Positions 16,054-24,844 of a stretch of DNA of 64,000 nt are shown here, piece after piece. Source of the stretch: Ralstonia condita. GTDB lineage: Bacteria > Pseudomonadota > Gammaproteobacteria > Burkholderiales > Burkholderiaceae. The notes beneath the pieces were generated by a model. The model saw nothing but the letters and a program-made list of their open reading frames with translations. It searched no databases and was not told where the DNA came from. A program made the position numbers and the translations under genes. Position 1 is the first letter of the stretch. Every line of letters starts with the position of its first letter. The DNA is taken from contig NZ_CATYWO010000007.1 in NCBI RefSeq assembly GCF_958405655.1, positions 1 to 64,000 on the forward strand, in the 5' to 3' direction.

Positions 16054-17916
16054 TCAGGCCGACTTGCCGCGCGCCGTGCGCGTGCCGCGCGCCACAGCGC
16101 GTTTGCCCAGCCAGGCCGAGCGCAATGGCGACGGATCGGAAGCAAGCGCCAGCGTGAACTGCGGCGTGGCATCCGTGGCGAGCGTCACGTCCAGCTGCAT
16201 CAGTTCGTCGCGGCGGAATACATGTACGGGGACGACGTCGCCGGCCCGGTAGCGCGCCAGGGCCTTATCCAGCTGACCGGCCGGCACGCGCAGGCCATCC
16301 ACGGCAACGACCAGGTCGCCTGCGGACAAGCCGCCACGCTGCGCCGGGCCATCGTCGAACACCTGTTGCAGCTTGACGAAGCCATTCTCGGCGGCAGCCT
16401 TTACGCCCAGGGCCAGTGCCGTCTCGGCGGCTTTGCGTGTTGCGCTCACCCCGATCGCCTTGAGGAGCGCCGGCAGCGGCAGATCATCACGGCCTTCGGT
16501 CAGTTGACGCAGCAGCGTGCGCAGGCGCAGGCCGGTCGTGTCTTCCATCAGCACGATCAGCTCGGCCTCGGTCACGCCGCGCTGCGTGTGGCCGGGCGCG
16601 TAGAAGTCCCGGCCGTAGGCGGCCCACAGGGCGCGCATCACGTCGTCGAGGGAGCGCTCGCCGTTGCTTTGCGTCCGGATGGTCAAGTCCAGCGCCAGTG
16701 CCACGAGCGAGCCCTTCGTGTAGTAGCTCACGATGGCGTTGGGCGCGTTCTCGTCCTGGCGGTAGTACTTCGTCCACGCGTCGAACGAGCTTTCCGCCAC
16801 GCTCTGCTTCAAGCGGCCGCTGCCGCGCAGCACGCCATTCCACGTCTTGGCGATCATCTCCAGATACTGCGCCTCGGAGATCAACCCTGAGCGCACCAGC
16901 ATCAAATCGTCGTAATAGCTCGTGAAGCCCTCGAAGAGCCATAGCAGCGGCGTGTGCACCTCGCGGTCAAGCGCGTATGGCACGAAAGCCGCCGGCTTGA
17001 TGCGCTTGACGTTCCAGGTATGGAAATACTCATGGCTGACAAGGCCGAGGAAGGTGCGGTAGCCCTCGGTCGTCTCGTCTCGCCCGGCAACCGGCAGGTC
17101 ATTGCGTGCGCACATCAGCGCCGTGCTCGCACGGTGCTCGAGGCCGCCGTAGCCGTCGGCGGTGACCATCGTCATGAAGACGTAGCGGCGGTTGCTGTCG
17201 AGGAAGGGCGCCGTGGCGGTGTGCGGCTCGAACAGGCGGATCTGCGCTTCGCAGATGCGCTTGAAGTCGCGGGCGATGCGTTCCAGGTCGAGGCTGGGCA
17301 CGCGGCCGGTGAAGACGGCGTCGTGCTGCGCGCCGCAGGCCTCGAACGAGACCATGGCGAAGGTGCCCAGCTCGACCGGGTGGTCGATCAACTCGTCGTA
17401 GTCGGCCGCTTCGTACCAGCCAAAGCCGTATCGCTTGGCGCCTGCCCGGCCCTGCACGCGGCCGCTGGCCTCGCGCAATGCGGTGGCGACGCGCCAGCCG
17501 CGGTAGGCCTCGCCCGCGGGCGGCTGGATATCGACCAGGCAGCGCAGGTGGTCCGCGCCTTCCACGCGCAGGAACACCGATGTGCCGTTGAAGAATCCAT
17601 GCGTGGCATCGAGATGCGCGGCGCGCACGGACAGGTCCCACGCATACACATCGTACGAAACCGTCAGTGGCCCGCTGCACGGCGCGGCCTGCCACGTGTG
17701 CTTGTCGAGCTTGGTGAGTCGCGCCGGCTTGTCACCCGATGCCGCCTCGATGCGCACGATGTTGCGCGCAAACTCGCGGATCATGTAGCTGCCCGGGATC
17801 CACGCCGGCAGCGAGAATCGCTGCCCCTGCGGATCCGGAGAATCGACCGTCACCGTGACGGTGAAAACGTGCGCTTCGGGCGCGGCGGGAACGATGGTGT
17901 AGCGGATCGGCTTCAT
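16054..17916 (-). CDS. M61-family peptidase with PDZ domain
   Basis: This approximately 620-residue protein is a glycyl-aminopeptidase-like zinc metalloprotease. The HExxH site is in VSHEYFHTWNVKRIKP, and the downstream glutamate is in LWLFEGFTSYYDDLML. An N-terminal beta-rich domain (residues 1-190) precedes the catalytic domain, and a PDZ domain covers about residues 480-570 (GGLSAGDLVVAVDGL). No signal peptide is evident, suggesting a cytoplasmic enzyme. Starts at 17925 and 17916 are both possible; 17916 (MKPIRYTIV) looks more usual. The basic C-terminal tail is short and variable. Confidence 0.9.
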   Translation of the reverse strand: MKPIRYTIVPAAPEAHVFTVTVTVDSPDPQGQRFSLPAWIPGSYMIREFARNIVRIEAASGDKPARLTKLDKHTWQAAPCSGPLTVSYDVYAWDLSVRAAHLDATHGFFNGTSVFLRVEGADHLRCLVDIQPPAGEAYRGWRVATALREASGRVQGRAGAKRYGFGWYEAADYDELIDHPVELGTFAMVSFEACGAQHDAVFTGRVPSLDLERIARDFKRICEAQIRLFEPHTATAPFLDSNRRYVFMTMVTADGYGGLEHRASTALMCARNDLPVAGRDETTEGYRTFLGLVSHEYFHTWNVKRIKPAAFVPYALDREVHTPLLWLFEGFTSYYDDLMLVRSGLISEAQYLEMIAKTWNGVLRGSGRLKQSVAESSFDAWTKYYRQDENAPNAIVSYYTKGSLVALALDLTIRTQSNGERSLDDVMRALWAAYGRDFYAPGHTQRGVTEAELIVLMEDTTGLRLRTLLRQLTEGRDDLPLPALLKAIGVSATRKAAETALALGVKAAAENGFVKLQQVFDDGPAQRGGLSAGDLVVAVDGLRVPAGQLDKALARYRAGDVVPVHVFRRDELMQLDVTLATDATPQFTLALASDPSPLRSAWLGKRAVARGTRTARGKSA

Positions 17917-17983
17917 GGCGAACATTGTAGCGTCGCCGCCTCACGCTGCCGAAGGCAAATCGTCCGCAGCGCGGCTTGTCAGC

Positions 17984-19000
17984 CTATCGGTTGACGTCGA
18001 CGACTACGCGGCCGCGCATCTTGCCCGCCATGATGTCGTGCGCGGCATCGATGGCCTCCGACAGTGTCACCTCGCGCGTGATGGCCTCCAGCCGGTCGGG
18101 CAGCAGATCCACCGCCAGGCGCTGCCACGCAGTCTGGCGCAGCGCGCGCGGCGCCATCACGCTGTCGATACCGTGGAGCGTCACGCCGCGCAGGATGAAG
18201 GGGGCCACCGTCGCCGGAAAATCCATGCCCTGCGCCAGCCCGCATGCGGTAACGACACCACCGTAGCGCACCTGCGCACAGGCATTGGCCAGCGTATGGG
18301 AGCCCACCGAATCCACCACCGCCGCCCAGCGTTCCTTTTGCAGCGGCTTGCCCGGGGCGGACAGTTCGGCGCGATCGATCACGTCTTCGGCGCCCAATGC
18401 GCGAAGGAAATCCGCCTCGTTCGTCTTGCCCGTGGACGCCACGACGCGGTAGCCGAGCTTGCCCAGCAGGGCAATGGCGATCGAGCCCACGCCGCCCGAC
18501 GCGCCCGTCACCAGGACTTCGCCATCCCCCGGCTTGACGCCGGCACGCTCGAGCGCCAGCACCGACAGCATCGCCGTGTAGCCGGCCGTGCCAATGGCCA
18601 TGGCCTGCCGCGCGTCCAGCCCGGTCGGCAGCGCGACCAGCCAGTCGCCGGAAAGCCGCGCCTGCTGGGCAAGGCAACCCCAGTGCGTCTCGCCGACGCC
18701 CCACCCGTTGAGCACGACCGCATCGCCGGTCCGCCAATCCGGGTGCGACGAATCGAGCACGACGCCCGCGCCGTCGATACCGGCCACCATCGGCCACTTG
18801 CGCACGACGGGGCCTTTTCCAGTGATGGCCAGGCCGTCCTTGTAGTTGATCGTCGACCAGTCCACGCGGATCAGCACGTCGCCGGCGGTCACCTCGTTGG
18901 CGAGCGCCTCGGGCGTGGACAGCGCCGCGTCATCAAGGTCAACGATGTGGGCCAGTGGCCCGCCGTCCTGCTTTTCCAGCATCAGGGCGCGAAACGACAT
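17984..19000 (-). CDS. acuI: acrylyl-CoA reductase-type zinc-free oxidoreductase
   Basis: This protein of about 338 residues is a medium-chain dehydrogenase/reductase of the YhdH/AcuI branch, which reduces acryloyl-CoA with NADPH and helps to detoxify it. The nucleotide-binding site is VTGASGGVGSIAIALLGKLGY near residue 150. The N-terminal MSFRALMLEK and the INYKDGLAI stretch match the branch, and zinc-binding cysteines of classical alcohol dehydrogenases are absent. The start at 19000 has GGAG at the right distance; a TTG four codons upstream is less likely. A strong terminator separates it from dsbC upstream. Confidence 0.85.
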   Translation of the reverse strand: MSFRALMLEKQDGGPLAHIVDLDDAALSTPEALANEVTAGDVLIRVDWSTINYKDGLAITGKGPVVRKWPMVAGIDGAGVVLDSSHPDWRTGDAVVLNGWGVGETHWGCLAQQARLSGDWLVALPTGLDARQAMAIGTAGYTAMLSVLALERAGVKPGDGEVLVTGASGGVGSIAIALLGKLGYRVVASTGKTNEADFLRALGAEDVIDRAELSAPGKPLQKERWAAVVDSVGSHTLANACAQVRYGGVVTACGLAQGMDFPATVAPFILRGVTLHGIDSVMAPRALRQTAWQRLAVDLLPDRLEAITREVTLSEAIDAAHDIMAGKMRGRVVVDVNR

Positions 19001-19034
19001 GGAGGTCTCCAATCTTGTTGGTTTGCGGAACGTT

Positions 19035-19066
19035 CAAAGACAAAGCGCCGGGTGAACCGGCGCTTT
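19035..19066 (-). terminator. intrinsic terminator of the dsbC-like gene
   Basis: A perfect 10-bp stem (AAAGCGCCGG at 19042-19051, CCGGCGCTTT at 19057-19066) encloses a 5-base loop. On the minus strand it is followed by GTCTTTG. It lies 11 bases past the dsbC-like stop and ends that transcript before the AcuI-like gene. Confidence 0.75.
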
Positions 19067-19077
19067 CAGAAGGGGGC

Positions 19078-19824
19078 TTACGACTTCTTCAGAGAGGCGA
19101 ACTTGCGCTCCAGCGTGGCGGCGTCGATCAGGCCGGGGGCCCGCGTGCCGTCCGGGAAGATGATCGCCGGCGTGCCTGTCACGTTGAGCGACTGGCCGAG
19201 TTTCAGGTTCGCCTCGAGCGGCGTGTCGCAGTTGCCGGCGCCGCCCGGGGCGGTCTTGGCCGTCATCCAGTCACGCCAGGCCTTGGCGCGGTCGGCCGAG
19301 CACCAGATCTGCTTGGCCTTGGTGTTCGAGTCTTCCGACAGGATCGGGAACAGGAAGGTGTAGACCGTGATGTTGTCGACCTGCGTGAGCATCTGCTCGA
19401 GCTTGTGGCAATACGGGCAGTTCGGATCCGAGAACACGGCGATCTTGCGCGCGCCGTTGCCCTTCACCCACTTCACCGCACGGTCCAGCGGCAGATCGGA
19501 CCACTTGACGCGGTTGAGTTCGGCCAGGCGCTCCTGGGTGAGGTTGGTGGCCGTCTGCGTGTCGAGCAGGTCGCCATTGAGGACGTAGCGGCCGGTGGCG
19601 TCGGTGTACACGACCTGGCTGCCGAGGTTGATTTCATACAGACCGGCCAGCGGCGACCTGGCGACGCCCTTGATCTCGACGTTGGGCCCCAGCGCCTTCT
19701 GCACGGTGGCCTTGACCTTGTCCAGCGCGGGCTCGGCTGCGCCGGCACTCAGCACATATCCGGTGCCGATCGCAGCCACAGCCACCGCAGAGGCGATGGC
19801 CGCCACCCGAATTCGAAACGACAT
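19078..19824 (-). CDS. dsbC: DsbC-family thiol:disulfide interchange protein
   Basis: DsbC isomerises wrong disulfides in periplasmic proteins. The 248-residue protein has a signal peptide (residues 1-29, ending SAGAA), an N-terminal dimerisation domain (to about residue 95) and a thioredoxin fold with the active site FSDPNCPYCHKLEQ. A second cysteine pair (IWCSAD and GNCDTP) matches the structural disulfide of DsbC. The cis-proline loop is TGTPAIIFPDG. The mate DsbD is not in the window. The gene follows the UbiH-family gene after 36 bases and ends at a strong hairpin. Confidence 0.92.
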   Translation of the reverse strand: MSFRIRVAAIASAVAVAAIGTGYVLSAGAAEPALDKVKATVQKALGPNVEIKGVARSPLAGLYEINLGSQVVYTDATGRYVLNGDLLDTQTATNLTQERLAELNRVKWSDLPLDRAVKWVKGNGARKIAVFSDPNCPYCHKLEQMLTQVDNITVYTFLFPILSEDSNTKAKQIWCSADRAKAWRDWMTAKTAPGGAGNCDTPLEANLKLGQSLNVTGTPAIIFPDGTRAPGLIDAATLERKFASLKKS

Positions 19825-19860
19825 AAATGCTCCTGGAACCCCAAAGGCGCCGATGTGGCC

Positions 19861-21144
19861 TCAGCCCAGCGCGTGCCTGACCAGCAGGCGTTTAATGAAT
19901 GGCGTCATGCCCACCATGCGCATCCCCGTATTGCGTAAAGTGCGGGGCAGCGCGCCCGGCAGGGCGAACAGCTTATGCAATCCGTCCGTGGCGGCCGTCA
20001 GCGAGAGGAGGTCTTCGCGGCGGGCACGCTCGTAACGGCGCAGCAACCTCAGATCTCCATGATCGCGCATGGTTTCACGTTCTGCCATCACCCGGCCGAT
20101 TTCCGCCACGTCCCGCAGCCCCAGGTTCATGCCCTGCCCCGCCAGCGGATGAATCACATGAGCGGCATCGCCCACCAGCGCAACGCGCGGAGCGACCAGC
20201 TTGTCGGCGTGCTGCAGGATGAGCGGAAAACCCTGCGCCGGCGTGATGCAGGACAGCCGCCCGAAGCGGGCCGCCACGGCGCCGCCCGCGGCCGCCTCCA
20301 CTGCGCGGCAGAGTGCTTCCGGCGACAGGGCAAGCAGCTCACGCGCGTGCTCTTCGCTGGCGGACCACACCATCGACACACGACGATCGGGCAGCGGCAG
20401 CATCGCCAGGATCTCACCACGCGCCGGAACCGTGTCATTGGAGGCGGCAGCCGTGTCGGCGGAGGTACCGAGGAACCACTGCCATGCCGTGTCCTGGTGC
20501 CCGTGCTCGGCCTGAAAGTTGGCGACCACGCCGAGTTGGCGATAGGGCCGGGCTTCCGCCCGGATACCGGCCTGCTCGCGCACCCATGAGTTCTTGCCAT
20601 CGGCACCGATCACGCACTCGGCGCGCAGCACCTGCCCATCGGCCAGCGTGAGACGCACGGCATCGGCGTCCATTTCGAAACCGGTGGCGGTGTGCGGGAA
20701 CGTCTGCACGGTATGGGCGAAGCGCAGCGCGGTTTCCAGCGCACGCTCGACGAGGGACGACTCCGCGATCCAGGCCAGTTGCGGCGTGCCGGCAGCGTAG
20801 GCGGAAAAATGCAGGTCTGCGTGGACATGCTCGCCTCGCGCGGCCGCGTCGTCGCCGAAGACCCGCATGTCATGGACCGGCTGCACCCGTGACATGTCAA
20901 GCGCCGGCCAGATGCGCAATTGGTCCAGCAAGGCCTGCGAACTGGAAGAAAACGCGTAGACCCGCGCGTCCCAGGCGTCGGGCGTCGCCGGTCCGGAGGG
21001 GGGCACGGGTGGCGCGATGTGGGCGATGCGCAAACCGAGCTGCGCGAGACGCAGCGCGCACGCGCGCCCGACGATGCCGCCGCCGACCACTGCCACGTGG
21101 TAAGCCGGCGCTGCCTTGGAGGAGGAAAACGCGGGTGTATTCAT
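19861..21144 (-). CDS. UbiH/UbiF-family FAD-dependent monooxygenase
   Basis: This 427-residue flavoprotein hydroxylates an aromatic ring, in this family usually an intermediate of ubiquinone synthesis. The FAD-binding GxGxxG is in VVGGGIVGRACALRLAQLG near residue 17, the second dinucleotide motif is VIGADGKNSWVRE, and the DG/GD motif is GDAAHVIHPLAGQGMNLGLRD. Which ring carbon it modifies cannot be told from motifs. The start at 21144 (MNTPAF) was chosen; a TATAAT lies only ten bases upstream, leaving almost no leader. Confidence 0.88.
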   Translation of the reverse strand: MNTPAFSSSKAAPAYHVAVVGGGIVGRACALRLAQLGLRIAHIAPPVPPSGPATPDAWDARVYAFSSSSQALLDQLRIWPALDMSRVQPVHDMRVFGDDAAARGEHVHADLHFSAYAAGTPQLAWIAESSLVERALETALRFAHTVQTFPHTATGFEMDADAVRLTLADGQVLRAECVIGADGKNSWVREQAGIRAEARPYRQLGVVANFQAEHGHQDTAWQWFLGTSADTAAASNDTVPARGEILAMLPLPDRRVSMVWSASEEHARELLALSPEALCRAVEAAAGGAVAARFGRLSCITPAQGFPLILQHADKLVAPRVALVGDAAHVIHPLAGQGMNLGLRDVAEIGRVMAERETMRDHGDLRLLRRYERARREDLLSLTAATDGLHKLFALPGALPRTLRNTGMRMVGMTPFIKRLLVRHALG

Positions 21145-21153
21145 GGTGGGCCG

Positions 21154-21159
21154 ATTATA
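21154..21159 (-). promoter_or_regulatory. -10 hexamer close to the UbiH-family start
   Basis: On the minus strand TATAAT occupies 21159-21154, ten bases before the ATG at 21144. Transcription from it would begin about three bases before the start codon, giving a nearly leaderless message. Confidence 0.4.
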
Positions 21160-21501
21160 GCGGCGGGGGTGTCCCGGCCGCGCCACCGCGCAACGGTGTC
21201 ATGGCGGCTAGGGGCGGCTCCCGCCGCGCGGCTGGTGTTCAACGGCGGCTGCCATGACGCGGGGTGGCGGTGCCACGCCTGGATCGACGGATGCCTGCGT
21301 CAATGTGTCCTTGGCCACGTGACCGCGGAAGCCGACATTGGGACGTCAAGGAAGTGCGCGACGCGCCAGCGAGGCAGCGCCCGCAGGACGCCCAGGCATG
21401 ACATCCTGCCGCCCCGCAGCCGACGAGGATGGACGAACCAGAGGAAATTACGGGCCGACCGCTGAACCGGGTGCGACCAAGACGCCGAGCCTCGCGGGGC
21501 C
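21160..21501. other. intergenic stretch without a recognisable gene
   Basis: About 340 bases between the divergent-facing promoter of the UbiH-family gene and the 3' end of fliT. Open frames on both strands here lack ribosome-binding sites and family motifs. No hairpin with a T run was noticed. Confidence 0.5.
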
Positions 21502-21879
21502 TCAGTAATAGGAGACGGCGGCGTAAGCCTGGCGGGCACCGATGGCGCGCCGCTCGCCGCTGACCAGGCGCATCAGCTCGTCCTGGCGCGGGCAGACCAG
21601 AGCGCGCACGCGGGCGTCATTGGCCAGGATGCGCATCATCAGGTCACGCTTGCGCTGGAGGTCCTCGCGCGATAGCGCCGGGCGCTGGGCACGGCCCAGG
21701 CGCTCCATGTGGGCCGCGCATTCGCGTTCCAGCAGGCTGACCTCATCCCAATCGCCGCGTTCGGCTGCGTCCACCATGTCTTCAGACAGGCTGGCGATCG
21801 CCTCGTAGCAGGCGAACAGTCCGTCGCTGTCAGAAACCGAGCGGATCGGGCGGGCGACATTGACTGCGGTCCAGGACAT
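21502..21879 (-). CDS. fliT: FliT-like flagellar export chaperone
   Basis: This 125-residue, mostly helical protein resembles FliT, which escorts the filament-cap protein FliD and tunes flagellar transcription by binding FlhDC. The match is to the helix pattern CYEAIASLSEDMVDAAERGDWDEVSLLE, the following C-X-A-H-ME helix, and LMMRILANDARVRALVCPRQDELMRLV near the C-terminus. Start 21879 (MSWTAVNV) follows GGAG. No fliD, fliS or other flagellar gene is nearby, which is unusual. The assignment is by pattern, with similar small helical chaperones as alternatives. Confidence 0.65.
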   Translation of the reverse strand: MSWTAVNVARPIRSVSDSDGLFACYEAIASLSEDMVDAAERGDWDEVSLLERECAAHMERLGRAQRPALSREDLQRKRDLMMRILANDARVRALVCPRQDELMRLVSGERRAIGARQAYAAVSYY

Positions 21880-22401
21880 GCTGTGCTCCAAAGCCAGATG
21901 GGTTGTTTCCAGGAACACATTGCAATAGGCATGCCTGGTCTTCTCGCCCGGCAGTCCGCGCGGCTTGCCAACCGGCAAAGTCCTTGCCCAGCTTGGCTTT
22001 GCCAGATTTCCGACCCGCCCGGCCCTGGGCATCGCCGAGCCAAAAATCGCGGTTCCCGCCGGAATTGTTACGGCCGCGAAACGTAACGCGTAACAGCCCC
22101 GTAACGCCCCTCCAATGCCGCGCCAGCGCGCGCCGCACGGTGCGGAGCATCGTCATGAACCACCGGCACGGCGGTACGCCGCGCAGCACGATGCATTGAG
22201 GCGCGGTGTGCGCGAGGGGCTGGTCAGCGTCGGGTACCGCTGGGTGCCCTTTGATGCTGCCGGCGTACCTGGGCGCCGCAGGCAGCCTGGTTGGCGGCGG
22301 ATGCTTGCTGCCGCGATGTCGATCGAGAAGAATGTCGCGTGGTGCCGGCCTGCTGCCCGCCGCGCCTGCCCAGAACATCACCCAGCCCACGTGAGACCGC
22401 C
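21880..22401. other. 522-base divergent intergenic region
   Basis: Between fliT (minus) and the EamA transporter (plus) no protein gene could be supported. Apart from the CGTAAC cluster at 22067-22105 nothing stands out; open frames crossing it lack ribosome-binding sites or family features. Confidence 0.5.
22067..22105. promoter_or_regulatory. cluster of CGTAAC direct repeats upstream of fliT
   Basis: CGTAAC occurs at 22082-22087, 22089-22094 and 22100-22105, and its complement GTTACG at 22067-22072. The last two direct copies are 11 bases apart, one DNA turn, as in paired half-sites for OmpR/PhoB-type regulators. The cluster lies between the divergent fliT and EamA-transporter genes. Confidence 0.35.
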
Positions 22402-23295
22402 ATGAACCAGGCAAACGACGGCCATATCGCACTGCGTACCGTGCTGCTGACGAGCATCACCATGGTGGCGTTTGCCTTCAACTCGTTGCTGTGCCGACTG
22501 GCGCTGCAACACGCCAGCATCGATGCGGCCAGCTTCTCCAGCATCCGGCTGGTGTCGGGCGCGGCCGCGCTGGCTCTGCTCGCGCGTGCGGGCGCGGGGC
22601 GCGTCGAACCGGCACGTGCGGACTGGGCGGCCGCCGCCATGCTGTTCGCCTACGTCGCGTTCTTCTCCTTCGCCTATCTCACCCTGAGTGCCGGAACGGG
22701 TGCGCTGATCCTGTTTGGCGCGGTGCAACTGACCATGCTGGCCGCCGGGCTGCGCGCCGGCGAGCGCTTCGAGCCGCTGGGCTGGCTGGGTTTCGCTCTG
22801 GCACTGGGCGGGCTGATCTACCTCGTGTCACCTGGCGTGACGGCGCCGACGCCACTGGGCGCCGCGCTCATGACCACCGCCGGAGTGGCCTGGGGCATCT
22901 ACTCGCTGCGCGGCCGAGGGCTCGACAACCCACTCGCCGCCACCGCCAGCAACTTCCTGCGCGCGGCGCCCATGGCGCTGGCCCTCAGCGCGCTGCTGGC
23001 CAGCCGCATGCATGTGACGCCCACCGGCATCGCACTCGCCGTCGCCTCAGGCGCCGTGACGTCGGGCATCGGCTACGTGCTCTGGTATGCCGCCCTCAAA
23101 GGGCTGCCGGCGATCCGTGCGGCGGCAGTGCAACTGTCGGTGCCGCCCATCGCGGCGGTCGGCGCAGTCCTGTTCCTGGCCGAGCCGCTGACGCCACGCC
23201 TGGTGGCCGCCTCGGCGGCCATCCTCGGCGGGATCGCCCTGGTGCTGGCCAGCCGGACCCAACGCAGACGCACGGAAGCGGCATCCCGGGGTTAG
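22402..23295 (+). CDS. EamA-family (DMT superfamily) transporter
   Basis: The 297-residue protein has ten predicted membrane spans in two EamA repeats (about residues 10-135 and 150-285), the drug/metabolite transporter fold of RhaT/YdcZ-like exporters. Short loops and conserved glycine/proline positions (GLIYLVSPG, AAVQLSVPPIAAVGAVLFLAEPL) fit the second repeat signature. Substrate cannot be told from sequence; exporters of amino acids or metabolites are common. The start at 22402 was chosen because upstream in-frame sequence is not hydrophobic. Single-gene unit. Confidence 0.88.
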   Translation: MNQANDGHIALRTVLLTSITMVAFAFNSLLCRLALQHASIDAASFSSIRLVSGAAALALLARAGAGRVEPARADWAAAAMLFAYVAFFSFAYLTLSAGTGALILFGAVQLTMLAAGLRAGERFEPLGWLGFALALGGLIYLVSPGVTAPTPLGAALMTTAGVAWGIYSLRGRGLDNPLAATASNFLRAAPMALALSALLASRMHVTPTGIALAVASGAVTSGIGYVLWYAALKGLPAIRAAAVQLSVPPIAAVGAVLFLAEPLTPRLVAASAAILGGIALVLASRTQRRRTEAASRG

Positions 23296-23313
23296 GCAGC
23301 CCCCTGGACCGGT

Positions 23314-23319
23314 TACAAT
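23314..23319 (+). promoter_or_regulatory. -10-like hexamer for ychF
   Basis: TACAAT at 23314-23319, 154 bases before the ychF ATG, in the 178-base gap after the transporter gene. The -35 is weak. Confidence 0.3.
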
Positions 23320-23473
23320 CACGGCTTTCCGTGATCACTGCGCGCAGCACCGCCGGGCAAATTTCCTGGCCGCTGTGTTGCCGCATCCGCCTGCGGTATC
23401 CCGGGCGTACCCGGATCGGCGTCTGCCTCGCCGCAACGCGCACACAACCCCTTGATCTAGAGCCTTTTTCACC

Positions 23474-24568
23474 ATGAGCCTCCAATGCGGCATCGTCGGT
23501 CTGCCGAACGTCGGCAAGTCGACCCTGTTCAATGCCCTGACCAAAGCCGGCATCGCCGCCGAGAACTACCCGTTCTGCACGATCGAGCCCAACGTAGGCG
23601 TGGTGGAAGTGCCGGACGCCCGCCTGCAAGCACTGGCCGACATCGTCAAGCCCGAGCGGGTGCTGCCGGCGGTGGTCGAGTTCGTCGACATTGCGGGCCT
23701 GGTGGCGGGCGCCTCCAAGGGTGAAGGCCTGGGCAACCAGTTCCTGGCCAACATCCGCGAGACGGATGCCATCACGCACGTGGTGCGCTGTTTCGAAGAT
23801 GAAAACGTGATCCACGTCGCCGGCAAGGTCGACCCGATCGCCGACATCGAAGTCATCAATACCGAACTCGCCCTCGCTGACCTGGGTACGGTTGAAAAGG
23901 CGCTGCAGCGCTACACCAAGGCCGCCAAGTCGGGCAACGACAAGGAAGCCGCCAAGCTGGTCGCCGTGCTGGAAAAAGCGCAGAAGGTGCTGGATGAAGC
24001 CAAACCGGTGCGTGGCCTGAACCTGACCGACGACGAGTGGGCAACCATCAAGCCGCTGTGCCTGATCACCGCCAAGCCGACCATGTACGTGGCCAACGTG
24101 CGCGAAGACGGCTTCGAGAACAACCCGCACCTGGACGCCGTGCGCAACTACGCCGCGCAGACGAACTCGCCAGTGGTGGCCGTGTGCGCCGCCATCGAAG
24201 CCGAAATCGCCGATCTGGATGACGCAGACAAAGCCGAATTCCTCGCCGACATCGGCATGGAAGAGCCGGGCCTGAACCGCGTGATCCGCGCGGCCTTCAA
24301 GCTGCTCGGCCTGCAGACCTACTTCACCGCCGGCGTGAAGGAAGTGCGCGCCTGGACGATCCACATCGGCGACACGGCCCCGCGCGCAGCCGCGGCCATC
24401 CACACCGACTTCGAACGCGGCTTCATCCGCGCCCAGACGATTTCGTACGACGATTTCATCCAGTTCAAGGGCGAACAAGGTGCCAAGGAAGCCGGCAAGA
24501 TGCGCGCCGAAGGCAAGGAATACATCGTCAAGGACGGCGACGTGCTGCACTTCCTGTTCAACGTGTGA
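23474..24568 (+). CDS. ychF: redox-regulated ATPase YchF (Obg-like)
   Basis: YchF/OLA1 is a P-loop protein of the Obg group that binds ribosomes and prefers ATP. The 364-residue protein has the P-loop GLPNVGKSTLFNALT at residues 8-22, switch residues DIAGLVAGASKGEGLGN, and the altered base-recognition loop around YVANVRED in place of NKxD, which explains ATP use. The C-terminal TGS domain (about 280-364) is intact (YFTAGVKEVRAW, KEYIVKDGDVLHFLFNV). A strong terminator follows. Confidence 0.96.
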   Translation: MSLQCGIVGLPNVGKSTLFNALTKAGIAAENYPFCTIEPNVGVVEVPDARLQALADIVKPERVLPAVVEFVDIAGLVAGASKGEGLGNQFLANIRETDAITHVVRCFEDENVIHVAGKVDPIADIEVINTELALADLGTVEKALQRYTKAAKSGNDKEAAKLVAVLEKAQKVLDEAKPVRGLNLTDDEWATIKPLCLITAKPTMYVANVREDGFENNPHLDAVRNYAAQTNSPVVAVCAAIEAEIADLDDADKAEFLADIGMEEPGLNRVIRAAFKLLGLQTYFTAGVKEVRAWTIHIGDTAPRAAAAIHTDFERGFIRAQTISYDDFIQFKGEQGAKEAGKMRAEGKEYIVKDGDVLHFLFNV

Positions 24569-24587
24569 CCAGACGCCTGCTTGAGGA

Positions 24588-24612
24588 AAGCCCCGCTCCG
24601 GCGGGGTTTTTT
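24588..24612 (+). terminator. intrinsic terminator of ychF
   Basis: CCCCGC (24591-24596) and GCGGGG (24601-24606) enclose a TCCG loop and are followed by six T residues (24607-24612). Confidence 0.85.
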
Positions 24613-24844
24613 CATGGCCCGTGCCGATTGCAAAGTTGGGATAACCGGGCATCACGTCTTACACACCGGGTGCCGAGGTCGACCCGCGCGCCATGTCCGG
24701 AGGACCCGGCAGTACGGCAAAGGCAACCGTCGGGCACGACGCTTGCTGCGGCAACGACGGATACGCAGACCGACCAGTTGTTTGGCGCTGCGCTGCCGCC
24801 ACGGCCGGTACGCCGGCTCGCGTGCGGCTCCTTCGCACCCGACC

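Noticed and set aside
14975..16252. Long plus-strand ORFs opposite the FUSC and M61 genes
   Set aside because: Antisense shadows; His/Arg/Gln-rich composition and no start signals.
24569..24844. Extra N-terminal extension of the phytochrome-like kinase from 24581
   Set aside because: It would start before the ychF terminator hairpin, is arginine-rich and adds no recognisable domain.
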